Shown here piece by piece: positions 25,772 to 35,294 of a DNA stretch of 64,000 nucleotides (the stretch's first letter is position 1; the number at the start of each line of letters is the position of its first letter). Made by a program: the position numbers and the translations under genes. The notes below the pieces were generated by a model that was not told the origin of the DNA, ran no database searches, and was given only the letters and a program-made list of their open reading frames with translations. The stretch comes from Indolivaga alginatilytica (lineage in GTDB: Bacteria; Bacteroidota; Bacteroidia; Bacteroidales; Dysgonomonadaceae). Where the stretch lies: positions 1-64,000 of the forward strand of contig NZ_QICL01000026.1 of the NCBI RefSeq assembly GCF_003201355.1, given 5' to 3'.

Positions 25772-26881
25772 ATGGGAGCATTTTTCAATAATATTCAAGT
25801 CAAATCTATCGATGAAGATACTAATGCATTAAGAGAACGAATTATAAAGGCAATCACACTTCTGCATATCCAGAATGATTATGAATTGATAGAGAATGAA
25901 GATGATGCTGATAAATCCGTTATTGTAGCTTTTTCTAATGAAACGCCATGGATAGCTGTTTATGATGAAGAGACTATCATGAATTTTGATGTGCTGAATA
26001 ATTTAGGACTAGAACTTTCTAAAGAGCAGGAAACTATAGCCTTGACAGTTTTGGTTAGTGATAGTGATTATGTTAGCCTTGGATATAATAAAAGTGGTAA
26101 ATTGGAGGACAATATCTCTAATTTGAATGATTTAGTGAGCTTAGAAACAAGCAAACCCGAGATATGGGCTGACTTAACTTGCAGAAAGTCGTTTGGAGAT
26201 ATAGAGTCTGCGTGGAATAATAAAACAGTTTTCATAGAGAGCTTCTTAGAAGAATTTGGCAAATTGCTCAACATCTCTTCCAATCGTTTACTTGCGGGCT
26301 ACTATGACATCAATGAGGATATTTCGTCTTTTGGAACTATTTTTCATTTTGCAAAGAAGAAAGATAAAGAGCAAAGCACAAATGCTGAACCGGTTAATCT
26401 TAATATGCTAGCCAGAGAGGGCTTTACCGATTTTAAGATAAATTCAACGATGAAAATAAAATGGATGATAACCAATTTTGGGGAATCTTCTATTGGTATG
26501 AACATAATGTTTGCTGGAGATGCTGTAGAACATTTATGTGTCAAACCCTTAACTGCTAAGATAAGTCACTACAAGCAAGATGAAAACCGAAAAGAATATC
26601 TTTGTGAATTTACAGAAACTACTGCAACCACTGGAGAAAGGTTATTCCATATTAATATAGAAGACTTTTATATTCCTAAAGGAGCACGTCCGGTTCCTGC
26701 CATCAAAATAAAAAAATGGCAAGATGATGTTGATATATTATACAATGCGGCAATAAATATGGAAATTGAGTTTCTAGCATTAAAAGCCTGTAAAACAGAA
26801 TTGAGATTGTTTGTTGTTCCTCTTACTAATCGGCAGGGAGGTTCGTATTCTGAATCCTTAGAACTTACTATTCAAGAATGA
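25772..26881 (+). CDS. Hypothetical cytoplasmic protein, mobB-mobC cargo
   Basis: 369 residues, acidic, with no signal or membrane segments. The first half begins MGAFFNNIQVKSIDED and includes the segment SVIVAFSNETPWIAVYDEE. The second half (after about residue 205) looks beta-rich with IKWMITNFGESSIGMNI. It follows the secreted protein gene on the same strand and is followed by the mobC promoter. Function unknown. Confidence 0.65.
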   Translation: MGAFFNNIQVKSIDEDTNALRERIIKAITLLHIQNDYELIENEDDADKSVIVAFSNETPWIAVYDEETIMNFDVLNNLGLELSKEQETIALTVLVSDSDYVSLGYNKSGKLEDNISNLNDLVSLETSKPEIWADLTCRKSFGDIESAWNNKTVFIESFLEEFGKLLNISSNRLLAGYYDINEDISSFGTIFHFAKKKDKEQSTNAEPVNLNMLAREGFTDFKINSTMKIKWMITNFGESSIGMNIMFAGDAVEHLCVKPLTAKISHYKQDENRKEYLCEFTETTATTGERLFHINIEDFYIPKGARPVPAIKIKKWQDDVDILYNAAINMEIEFLALKACKTELRLFVVPLTNRQGGSYSESLELTIQE

Positions 26882-26957
26882 ACACATAACTAAAGCCTTA
26901 TTTTAAGTTGTCCATTATTGGCAGTAAAATGTCACATCATTATATTGTTATAGATCA

Positions 26958-26965
26958 TATTTTTG
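26958..26965 (+). promoter_or_regulatory. -7 box (TATTTTTG) before mobC
   Basis: TATTTTTG matches TAnnTTTG, 26 bp before the mobC ATG. It overlaps a seven-pair inverted repeat (TTTTTGA ... TCAAAAA). Confidence 0.45.
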
Positions 26966-26990
26966 AGTTTAAAATTCAAAAATAAGTATT

Positions 26991-28991
26991 ATGCAGAATG
27001 AAGATGATTTGAGAGGCCTCGCCAAAGTGATGGAATTCATGCGAGCCATTAGTATTTTATTTGTGGTCATCCACATCTATTGGTTTTGTTACCAAGCAAT
27101 ACTGGAAGGAGGTGTCAACATTGGAGTAGTGGACCGAATACTCCTGAATTTTCAACGTACAGCAGGATTATTTTCTCATATACTTTGGACAAAACTGTTT
27201 GCTGTTGTGTTCTTAGCCTTATCCTGTTTGGGTACAAAAGGAGTAAAAGAAGAGAAAATAACATGGAGTAAGATTTATATATTTCTATTCTTTGGGTTTA
27301 TCTTTTTCTTTTTCAACTGGTGGATATTAGACCTACCGTTGCCATTAGTTGCTAATACAGCCTTGTATATATTTACTATGACTATTGGCTATATATTGTT
27401 ATTAATGGGTGGTTTATGGATGAGCAGATTATTGAAAACCAACCTCATGGATGATGTTTTTAATATGGAGAACGAAAGCTTTATGCAGGAAACTCAGCTC
27501 ATGGAGAACGAATATTCGGTTAATTTACCGATACTGTTTCAGTATCAGAAGAGACAACACAAAGGTTGGATCAATGTTGTCAATCCATTTCGGGCAACTA
27601 TTGTATTAGGAACACCGGGTAGTGGTAAATCTTTTGCAGTAGTAAATAATTACATAGACCAACAAATTAGCAAAGGATTTGCCCTATATTGCTATGATTT
27701 CAAATATCCTGATCTATCAACGATTGCCTACAACAAGATGTTGCAGTATGCAGACAGATACGATGTTGACCCACAGTTTTACGTTATCAATTTCGACAAT
27801 CCCGAACGTAGCCATCGATGCAATCCCATTGCACCTGAATTTATGACAGACATCTCAGATGCCTATGAATCAGCCTATACAATTATGCTAAATTTGAATA
27901 AAACATGGATACAGAAACAGGGCGACTTCTTTGTAGAATCTCCGATAATTCTACTGGCTGCTATCATTTGGTTTTTGAAATTGTATAATAATGGCAAGTA
28001 TTGTACTTTTCCTCATGCTATTGAGTTTTTGAACAAACCTTACAAAGAAATATTTCCTATTCTTACATCCTACCCACAATTGGAAAACTACCTCTCTCCC
28101 TTTATGGATGCGTGGCACGGCAATGCACAAGAACAGTTACAAGGTCAAATAGCCAGTGCGAAAATACCCTTATCAAGAATGATCTCGCCACAATTGTATT
28201 GGGTAATGTCGGGCAATGATTTTACTTTAGATATAAACAATCCCGAAGCACCTAAAATACTATGTGTTGGTAATAACCCCGACAGGCAAAATATCTATGG
28301 TGCGGCTCTTGGTTTGTATAACTCTCGGATTGTAAAGCTGATAAACAAGAAAGGATTGCTAAAATCGTCTGTCATTATTGATGAGCTGCCAACTATCTAT
28401 TTTCGTGGATTGGATAATCTGATAGCAACCGCTCGAAGCAACAAAGTGGCTGTTTGTCTTGGATTTCAGGATATATCGCAGTTAACAAGGGATTATGGCA
28501 GAGAGGAAGCGGATGTAGTTATGAATACAGTTGGTAATATATTTTCGGGGCAAGTGGTTGGCGACACCGCTAAAAATCTTTCGGATCGCTTTGGTAAAGT
28601 ATTGCAGAAACGACAGTCGATGACTATCAATAAACAGGATAAGTCCACCACAATCAATACCCAATTGGACTCCTTAATTCCTGCTTCTAAAATATCCACA
28701 CTCACACAGGGTATGTTTGTTGGCTCTATTTCCGATAATTTTGATGAACGGATTGAGCAAAAGATGTTTCATGCTCAAATTGTTGTTGATACAGACAAAG
28801 TGGCTGCTGAAAACAAAAAGTTTAAGCAAATCCCTGTTATTATGGACTTTCAGCAAACTTTCAAAAAAGAAATGAAAGAGGTTATCGAAAATAATTATTA
28901 TAACATCAAAAAAGATGTAGCACAGATTGTCGAAGTTGAGATGGTGCGGATTATGAAAGATCCGGTGTTGAGTAAGTTGGTAAAGAAGTAA
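26991..28991 (+). CDS. mobC: Coupling protein MobC (VirD4/TraG family)
   Basis: 666 residues with three N-terminal membrane segments (about 17-38, 64-82, 94-140). A motor domain follows: Walker A GTPGSGKS (207-214), the family stretch YDFKYPDLS, and Walker B SSVIIDELPTIYF. It couples the relaxase-DNA complex to the mating channel. Separation from mobB by two cargo genes is unusual; in CTnDOT-like elements mobC normally follows mobB closely. Confidence 0.92.
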   Translation: MQNEDDLRGLAKVMEFMRAISILFVVIHIYWFCYQAILEGGVNIGVVDRILLNFQRTAGLFSHILWTKLFAVVFLALSCLGTKGVKEEKITWSKIYIFLFFGFIFFFFNWWILDLPLPLVANTALYIFTMTIGYILLLMGGLWMSRLLKTNLMDDVFNMENESFMQETQLMENEYSVNLPILFQYQKRQHKGWINVVNPFRATIVLGTPGSGKSFAVVNNYIDQQISKGFALYCYDFKYPDLSTIAYNKMLQYADRYDVDPQFYVINFDNPERSHRCNPIAPEFMTDISDAYESAYTIMLNLNKTWIQKQGDFFVESPIILLAAIIWFLKLYNNGKYCTFPHAIEFLNKPYKEIFPILTSYPQLENYLSPFMDAWHGNAQEQLQGQIASAKIPLSRMISPQLYWVMSGNDFTLDINNPEAPKILCVGNNPDRQNIYGAALGLYNSRIVKLINKKGLLKSSVIIDELPTIYFRGLDNLIATARSNKVAVCLGFQDISQLTRDYGREEADVVMNTVGNIFSGQVVGDTAKNLSDRFGKVLQKRQSMTINKQDKSTTINTQLDSLIPASKISTLTQGMFVGSISDNFDERIEQKMFHAQIVVDTDKVAAENKKFKQIPVIMDFQQTFKKEMKEVIENNYYNIKKDVAQIVEVEMVRIMKDPVLSKLVKK

Positions 28992-29018
28992 GAAGATTTT
29001 TACAATATTGAGAATTGG

Positions 29019-29822
29019 TTAATCCTCATTTAAAACTTCATCTAATGCATTAATAAATATGGGCAAATTCTCTACATCAACACCTAACTTTTTATCTATC
29101 ATAATGTCAATTATAGTAGTTCCATCAATCATTATTATTGGAACTGCTCCTTTCTTGGTTGTCGCTTGCATTGCCTCTTTTGAGAATTTTGAAGTCGTAA
29201 AAAAAATTCCTTGCTCAAAATCACCTTGGATTGCACCTCTAAATTTATCGATTTCTGTTCTACCTACAGATGTTTTATTCCATCTTTTACATTGAACAGC
29301 TACATTTAAGTAAGAAATTCCAACCTTTAATTTACCATATCCATCTATACCCCCATCTTTAGATTTGCGAGTAACTTTCAAGTCTTTAAATCCATAGGTA
29401 GAGAGGAGTTTTTTACAAAAAATCTCAAAGACGTCTGATTCTATCGATTTTAATTGGTTTAACATTTGTTCTTTGAAAGTAAGAATATACTCTGTATGTC
29501 CTTTTTTCAAATCAATCAAAATATTTTTTTTTATCTTTTCTGTTATTTTAGTAGTCTGAGATTGACTCTCTATTTTTAGTAAGTCATATGTTCCATCATT
29601 TAAAATTTTGAAATGCTTTTTTGTGGAAGATGAAGCAAACTCAATACCTTGACAATGTCTCCTCAATTCAACCCTTAATACGTTATATGGATTCTGAGCT
29701 TTAAATTTATAATAACCTTTATCAAGAATTGTATTATAGATGGTCTTAATAGTTAAAGGTCCATTATTTTCTTCTAATACTTTTGAAATTGCTCCAATTA
29801 TAGTCAAATTCATAGTTGTCAA
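29019..29822 (-). CDS. HARE-HTH plus Mrr-type restriction endonuclease
   Basis: 267 residues. The N-terminal 75 residues (AISKVLEENNGPLTIKTIYN ... GYYKF ... NPYNVLRVELRRH) fit a HARE/winged-helix domain. The C-terminal domain starts at about 125 with ESDVFEIFCKKLLSTYGF, then SKDGGIDGYGK (D160) and VAVQCKRW (Q177, K179), the D-QxK core of Mrr-like nucleases. Mrr enzymes cut DNA with foreign modification. It is the last gene of the dnd operon and overlaps dndB by four bases. A role as the restriction arm of the phosphorothioation system, or a defence against other modified DNA, is inference. Confidence 0.8.
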   Translation of the reverse strand: MTTMNLTIIGAISKVLEENNGPLTIKTIYNTILDKGYYKFKAQNPYNVLRVELRRHCQGIEFASSSTKKHFKILNDGTYDLLKIESQSQTTKITEKIKKNILIDLKKGHTEYILTFKEQMLNQLKSIESDVFEIFCKKLLSTYGFKDLKVTRKSKDGGIDGYGKLKVGISYLNVAVQCKRWNKTSVGRTEIDKFRGAIQGDFEQGIFFTTSKFSKEAMQATTKKGAVPIIMIDGTTIIDIMIDKKLGVDVENLPIFINALDEVLNED

Positions 29823-31063
29823 TCATTGATCGGTTGTATATGATTATTATAAACAATCCCATATGTCTCGTATATATTCCTAATCTCTTCTTGTAATCGA
29901 TCTACATTTCCGTTATATTTCCCTAAAATATAGAGAAATATATTTCTTTTTAATGCGTCATTCTTAGCTAATATACGGTTGTTCCAAAAGATATATTTAC
30001 AATTAGGTCCATTGAGATTAAAATCAATTAAGGATAATTTTCTAGAAAGAATTTCGAGTTCTCCTGATGCTAAAAACATCATATAGATTTTCACAAAAAG
30101 AACTTGCCCCACTGGTCTCAAAAATAAACTACCTCCAGTTTCGTTATTTCGATTATATTTTTCACCATTTTCAAAATATACAATTTCCTCGTTAATGCAT
30201 CGTTGTATTTGAGAAAAATTACTGAAAAAATAATTCCAGAAATTAAATATATCTCTCGAATAACCTTCTAATACTTCGTCAGATGGACGTTTTGTATAAT
30301 CAATATTATATGGCTTTAAAATTTCCTTATTTATACGATTTATAGTAACAAGAGTCGTAAAACTGACCAAATCATTGGCTCCAATATTAGCCGAATTAGA
30401 ATCAGATACAGCATTTGTTAATTTTAAAATACTATGTGTTTCAACTAATCTGCGTGTTATAATCGCTGCAGCATCATCTTCATCTAATATTATTAACTCC
30501 GCTTCTTTCGGCTTTTCAGCATATTTGTTTAGAACAGTAAATAGTCTTCTAGTCTTTTCTTTTAAATTGTTATTATGTACTACATAGATTAGCGATACTT
30601 CTTCATTTCCAATATCATTGCTTTCCGCATACGCTGCTCTAAGTCCAATAAGTCGATGTTGCCCATCCAATGCGAAAATTTCTTCATCTCCAGATAAAGT
30701 TAATATGCCAACTTTGTTTTCAATAAAGTTTAATTCTTCATCATCAACTACCTCATTTTCGATACGAAAATGGTGTTCAATATCAAAATCTGACCAAACA
30801 GGATTTCCATTATGTATAGCTACAATAATGCTACTGAAAAAATGGTCATTATTGTTCAATAAATAATCTTTAATCTTTTCTATTCGTTTAAGATTAATTT
30901 CTCGTTGAAGTATATGATTTATATTTTCAGAATACAGTTCTTCAGATTCTGCTACAGTAATTATTCTATTATCTTCAACAATATCCTTAATTTTCATTAT
31001 TGTACTAAAGTATGACCAATTCCCAATAACGCCACGAAGACTTGGTAAATTAATTTTTCTCAT
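29819..31063 (-). CDS. dndB: DNA sulfur modification regulator DndB (DGQHR domain)
   Basis: 414 residues. The diagnostic EIFALDGQHRLIGLRAAY (DGQHR at 133-137) identifies the DndB/DGQHR family. The C-terminal region, with LFLRPVGQVLFVKIY, is also typical. In characterised systems DndB is a repressor of the dnd promoter. Here it lies near the end of the operon instead of being first or divergently transcribed, so feedback control may differ. It starts 6 bp after the GIY-YIG gene. Confidence 0.85.
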   Translation of the reverse strand: MRKINLPSLRGVIGNWSYFSTIMKIKDIVEDNRIITVAESEELYSENINHILQREINLKRIEKIKDYLLNNNDHFFSSIIVAIHNGNPVWSDFDIEHHFRIENEVVDDEELNFIENKVGILTLSGDEEIFALDGQHRLIGLRAAYAESNDIGNEEVSLIYVVHNNNLKEKTRRLFTVLNKYAEKPKEAELIILDEDDAAAIITRRLVETHSILKLTNAVSDSNSANIGANDLVSFTTLVTINRINKEILKPYNIDYTKRPSDEVLEGYSRDIFNFWNYFFSNFSQIQRCINEEIVYFENGEKYNRNNETGGSLFLRPVGQVLFVKIYMMFLASGELEILSRKLSLIDFNLNGPNCKYIFWNNRILAKNDALKRNIFLYILGKYNGNVDRLQEEIRNIYETYGIVYNNHIQPIND

Positions 31064-31069
31064 ATCTTC

Positions 31070-31585
31070 TTAATTATATATACTTCTACTATTCACAGCT
31101 TCTTTTATTTTAAATTTATTATTCATTGGAGGAATCACATTATCAATTAGATTATCTTCAATTGCTGTAATTTCGTCATCAGATAAATGATCTAACTCAT
31201 AATAATATACCCAAGTTTTATTTGGCCATAGGTTGGTTAACAGTTGTATATTTCTTCTTTTATTCCTATTGCCAATTGCATTTACATAATCGTAAAATCG
31301 TTTTTTAAAGGTATTATCACTTATCACTCTTCCAACATACATTAAGTAACGAGCCTCAGGAGTAAACGGGAAATTAGGCTCTACAAAAAACATATATATT
31401 CCCTTCCTTGAACTCAAATGTGCCTGAATGTTTGAATCGAATCTTACTTTAATTGGATTCTGTAAAATAACATTCAAATCATTTCTAATGTTTAACCATG
31501 AAGAAAGATTTAAAACAAAAGTTTTGATATTGTATATTTTTTCTGGGTTTAGATTGTTTAAGTCACTAATACTTAATGCAGTCAT
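31070..31585 (-). CDS. GIY-YIG nuclease-like protein in the dnd operon
   Basis: 171 residues. The GIY-YIG signature elements are visible in order: KGIYMFF (62-64), RYLMYVGR (YVG 83-85, R86), FKKRFYDYV (R96), IEDNLIDNV (E143), PPMNNKF (N155). These are the tyrosine, arginine, glutamate and asparagine positions of the family's catalytic site. It is embedded between the dndE fusion and dndB with gaps of 18 and 6 bp. GIY-YIG proteins are not part of the classical DndABCDE set, so this is a candidate phosphorothioate-linked nuclease; that role is inference. Confidence 0.7.
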   Translation of the reverse strand: MTALSISDLNNLNPEKIYNIKTFVLNLSSWLNIRNDLNVILQNPIKVRFDSNIQAHLSSRKGIYMFFVEPNFPFTPEARYLMYVGRVISDNTFKKRFYDYVNAIGNRNKRRNIQLLTNLWPNKTWVYYYELDHLSDDEITAIEDNLIDNVIPPMNNKFKIKEAVNSRSIYN

Positions 31586-31603
31586 ATTGTCCTAATTATC
31601 AGA

Positions 31604-33181
31604 TTATGCTTTGTAAAACTGTTTTATTTCAAAAAGTTCTGCCCTAAGGCATTCTTTTATATTTGTGATAGCTTCTCCTGTTTTTATATTTTCGAGACTT
31701 CGAGCTGCTTTTACTCCCTCTTTATCACTAAATCCCATAAATTTACTGATCGCTTTTATATTACCAATATCATTTATTTTTAAAAGAAAAGATGTTTCAC
31801 ATTCTTGCGAAAAATCAAAATTACCTTGACTATATTCAGTTATACCTTGAGATAATAGAAATACAGAAACTCCATAAGATCTTATTTTTCTTAATACAAC
31901 TTCCAGAATTTCCAACGATTTCTTTTCTCTAAATAAATCATGAGCTTCATCAATTAACAAAACATATCTCATCCCTCTATATTTATCTTCGACAGGTGTT
32001 CCTCCCATATTAGTGAACACATTAAATATATAATTAATTATTAGAAATACAGATGTAAATCGTACTGTATTATCTAATTCACCAGAAAGAGACAAATAAT
32101 AATTATTATTCAAAAAAGAACTTTGATTTCCGTTTTTCTTTTCAAATAATTCATATTCGCTCAAACGTTCCATTAATTCGGTTAAAGTGTCTCTTTTATC
32201 ACCCATTTTCTCAAGAATAATTTCATATATATCTTGTAAAGTAGGGTATTCCGCAACAGGTTTATCTATAAAGGATTCTTTGGTAGAATCTTTCAATATT
32301 TGTTGTTGTTTTTTACCAATATTAGAGTATTTAGCAATAATATCTACGAATTTATTGATACCAATAAGTTTATTTTTTTCATTTATATTATCGATGAAAG
32401 TCAGTGGGTTTAGAGGAAATGGATGTGCTGGTGCCTCTATGAAGGTAGTTTGAGTTTCTTTGAAAAACTTATCGTATTTAGGCAATTCACTCTCCTTCAG
32501 CCCCTTAAAGTCTAAAAAAAGGAAATTAACCTGTCCTTGAGTTTTAATAGATAATTGACGTAAAAATTCTAATGCAAATTGTGTCTTTCCTGTACCTGAC
32601 CCTCCTGCTACAGCGATATGTTGATTATTATACAGTTCTGTATTATTGAAAGTAAAATAGACTGGTTCTTCAGTTTTTAAGTCTTTACCTATTTCTATAG
32701 GAATAGCTCCTGTAAAAATACTCTTGACTATATTTTGACTAAAATTATCCACAGGATCTAATGATACTGGAGCATCATCAATTAAATTAATACCTTTATC
32801 AATATGCTCCACCAAGAAATCAATAAATGTATAATCTTTATTGTTCTCAAAGAGATAATCTAATTGTTCGAGTCCATGGTCTAAATGTAATTTGACATAT
32901 TTAGCAATATTCTCGTTATCTTTATTTATTCCATAGCATTGACATATTAATGCTATGTAAAAATCTTTATGTTTAGGTTCAAATAGAATATGATCTTTGT
33001 ATTCTTTTCCTTGAGAATCAGAAATGCCAAACTCGCTCATAGAGAATCTCTTCCCAGATGATAATGAATATGTCAATGCAATTCTAGCAATCACATTTTC
33101 CTTACTCCCTTTAGGTAACTTTTGAGTAAGTTTTATGACAACAGCTTGATTTTGACGGGATGTACTTATATTAATTAACAT
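31604..33181 (-). CDS. dndE: DndE domain fused to a HerA/FtsK-type ATPase
   Basis: 525 residues. The first 110 residues carry the DndE pattern: NVIARIALTYSLSSG, then QGKEYKDHILFEPKHKDFYIALICQ, then YVKLHLDHGLEQL. The rest is an ATPase: Walker A AVAGGSGTGKTQF (193-200), a strand FLFLDFKGLKE, Walker B YVLLIDEAHDLF (407-412) and a sensor-like VFLLSQGITEYS. DndE is normally a separate protein of about 110-130 residues, while HerA-like ATPases occur as DndH/DptH in the restriction module. The fusion implies that the DNA-binding modification factor and a DNA translocase act as one unit. It overlaps dndD by 11 bp. Confidence 0.82.
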   Translation of the reverse strand: MLINISTSRQNQAVVIKLTQKLPKGSKENVIARIALTYSLSSGKRFSMSEFGISDSQGKEYKDHILFEPKHKDFYIALICQCYGINKDNENIAKYVKLHLDHGLEQLDYLFENNKDYTFIDFLVEHIDKGINLIDDAPVSLDPVDNFSQNIVKSIFTGAIPIEIGKDLKTEEPVYFTFNNTELYNNQHIAVAGGSGTGKTQFALEFLRQLSIKTQGQVNFLFLDFKGLKESELPKYDKFFKETQTTFIEAPAHPFPLNPLTFIDNINEKNKLIGINKFVDIIAKYSNIGKKQQQILKDSTKESFIDKPVAEYPTLQDIYEIILEKMGDKRDTLTELMERLSEYELFEKKNGNQSSFLNNNYYLSLSGELDNTVRFTSVFLIINYIFNVFTNMGGTPVEDKYRGMRYVLLIDEAHDLFREKKSLEILEVVLRKIRSYGVSVFLLSQGITEYSQGNFDFSQECETSFLLKINDIGNIKAISKFMGFSDKEGVKAARSLENIKTGEAITNIKECLRAELFEIKQFYKA

Positions 33182-35294
33182 TATGTATTTCGTTATATTT
33201 TTTGAATAATAAAGCAGGATTTACTACATCTATGAAAGAGGAATTATCTGGACTATTATTTTCTATAAGGTATGCTTTGTTTACTTTATTAAGTAATAAT
33301 TCGTATTCCTTCTCTGTAAGTTCTTTATTCAAAAGAGGAAAAATTATGACTTGATTAGACACATTTGGGTAGAAATGTGTGATAATGTTTTCAGAATGAG
33401 TTTCGTCGAATTTCTGCATTGGACTATCAATAAAAACAGGAAAATCTATTTCAGATTCATCAACTAAAGCACTTAGTAAAGCTGATGCATACATTTGTCT
33501 TTCTCCCATTGACATTATTCCTTTGTCTATTTTTTCATCTCTATAATCATATAAGTTAATATCTACATCATCTCCAGAGATATTAATATCGACAAGTACT
33601 TTTTTTACAAATTCCTTTTTATGAAGCAATGTTTGAAGTCGCTCCATCATTTTCTTTTCCAATGATAATTTCTTTTCTTCTTTAAATCGAATCAAGAATC
33701 TTTTTATAGATGAAATTAATGATTTTGCCTCATCATCAACTTGTTTATTTTGTTTTGAGACATCTATTTTCTGAGATAGTAATTCTTTTTTCTGTTTAGC
33801 AGCCTTATTTTCGCCAGATAATTCTCCTTTTTGTTCACTTATAGACTTGATATCTTGTTCAATCTTTTTAATATCCTTATCTAGTTCATCTTTCTTTATT
33901 CTTAAAGAATGGATGTATTCATTCTCTGATTTTTTTTCAGCCTCCCTTATTCGTTTTTCAATAGCATAGAGTTCAAGTTTAGCTTTACTATGTTCCGCAT
34001 TAATTTTCTCGAAAGACTCTTTAAAAGAAACTTGTAAGGTATGTATCAATTCATTAAAAGATCGAGTATCAGATTCTGAAAAATCGTGCAGTAAAGTAAA
34101 ATTTTGCGGAATTTCATTGACCTCACTATAAAAATGCTTTTTTATAAGTATCTCAAATTGGGATTCATAAAATTTTTTAATTTCAATATTATCAAATATG
34201 ATCTTTGTAGTTGATTTAGCTCTTTCAAGATCACTAAATATTGAATTTACTTTCTCCTCCACACCATCTAATCTTATTTTGTCTCGTTTAAATTTGATCT
34301 CATTATCTAATTGGGTTGCAACATCAGATAATAAATTACCAGCCAAACTAAATGGAATCAGATCATACAATCCCTTAAGCTCATTTTGCAATTCTTTAAG
34401 CCTTTCATCTAAAATAGTTCTATTAGAACGTAACTCTTCAAGTTGCTCTATTGTAAGTAAATTCCCTTCACGAATTAGCTTTTCTTGAATAATCCCTGAC
34501 TCGTGTTTTTTCTCGACTTTCTCTGCTTCTAAATTTTTTTCTTGCTCTTCTAAATCTTCGAGTTTTACAGCAATACTATCAATTTTAGCTATTAAGTTAA
34601 TGAACTCCTCTTTTTCTTTTGGTTTTGCAGATTCTCGTCTATAATCATCTTGAATACGTTCTAGGTTTTGACGTAAATCTTCATATTTTTGAATACCTAA
34701 TACTTCAGAGTATGCAATGCTTAAATTTTTACGTTGTTCCAATGAATTTATTTCTGCTAAAGAAACAATCTTTTCAGCGTCGAAAAAGAAGAATTTAGCT
34801 ACCTCAATTGGTAAAATAAAATCCCTTATGAATATTTCTTCTCCAGTATTTTTATCATCTCCAAGAGTAGCGATTAATTCATTAGGATAACCATCTATAA
34901 GAATTTCTAGAACATCTGATGTGTTAGTTGCTGTATCATAAGAACGTTTTATAGTAACTTCGCTACAAGTTATATCTGGAATTTTCACATTTGAGAAAGT
35001 CGTAGAAACGGAAAATTTAGTTTTTCCTTGAACTTTAGCTAATCTATTAAGACTATTTCCAATATATTTTCCATATCCACCTTTATCTTCTATTTCTTTT
35101 TTATATAACTCATCTACTTTATCCATATGACTACCATATAAACACCATACCAGAGACATAAGAAAGGTTGTTTTTCCATAACCATTACGCCCACTAATAA
35201 TGATGATATTCTTATCCCCATCTGGCAGCAAATCTATAGTATTTTTACCTTCATATATACGAAAGTTTGTCAGCTCAATTTTTTTTATTAGCAT
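33171..35294 (-). CDS. dndD: DNA sulfur modification ATPase DndD (SMC/Rad50-like)
   Basis: Start placed at 35294 (MLIKKIELTNFRIYEG), giving 707 residues; an upstream ATG at 35321 adds a basic 9-residue leader. Walker A GRNGYGKT (35-42) is followed by LVWCLYGS. A long coiled coil of more than 300 residues rich in E, K and L follows, and then the C-terminal ABC signature and Walker B: MSMGERQMYASALLSALVDES ... FPVFIDSPMQKFD. DndD supplies ATPase or nicking activity needed for sulfur insertion with DndC and DndE. It overlaps both neighbours. Confidence 0.92.
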   Translation of the reverse strand: MLIKKIELTNFRIYEGKNTIDLLPDGDKNIIIISGRNGYGKTTFLMSLVWCLYGSHMDKVDELYKKEIEDKGGYGKYIGNSLNRLAKVQGKTKFSVSTTFSNVKIPDITCSEVTIKRSYDTATNTSDVLEILIDGYPNELIATLGDDKNTGEEIFIRDFILPIEVAKFFFFDAEKIVSLAEINSLEQRKNLSIAYSEVLGIQKYEDLRQNLERIQDDYRRESAKPKEKEEFINLIAKIDSIAVKLEDLEEQEKNLEAEKVEKKHESGIIQEKLIREGNLLTIEQLEELRSNRTILDERLKELQNELKGLYDLIPFSLAGNLLSDVATQLDNEIKFKRDKIRLDGVEEKVNSIFSDLERAKSTTKIIFDNIEIKKFYESQFEILIKKHFYSEVNEIPQNFTLLHDFSESDTRSFNELIHTLQVSFKESFEKINAEHSKAKLELYAIEKRIREAEKKSENEYIHSLRIKKDELDKDIKKIEQDIKSISEQKGELSGENKAAKQKKELLSQKIDVSKQNKQVDDEAKSLISSIKRFLIRFKEEKKLSLEKKMMERLQTLLHKKEFVKKVLVDINISGDDVDINLYDYRDEKIDKGIMSMGERQMYASALLSALVDESEIDFPVFIDSPMQKFDETHSENIITHFYPNVSNQVIIFPLLNKELTEKEYELLLNKVNKAYLIENNSPDNSSFIDVVNPALLFKKYNEIHNVN

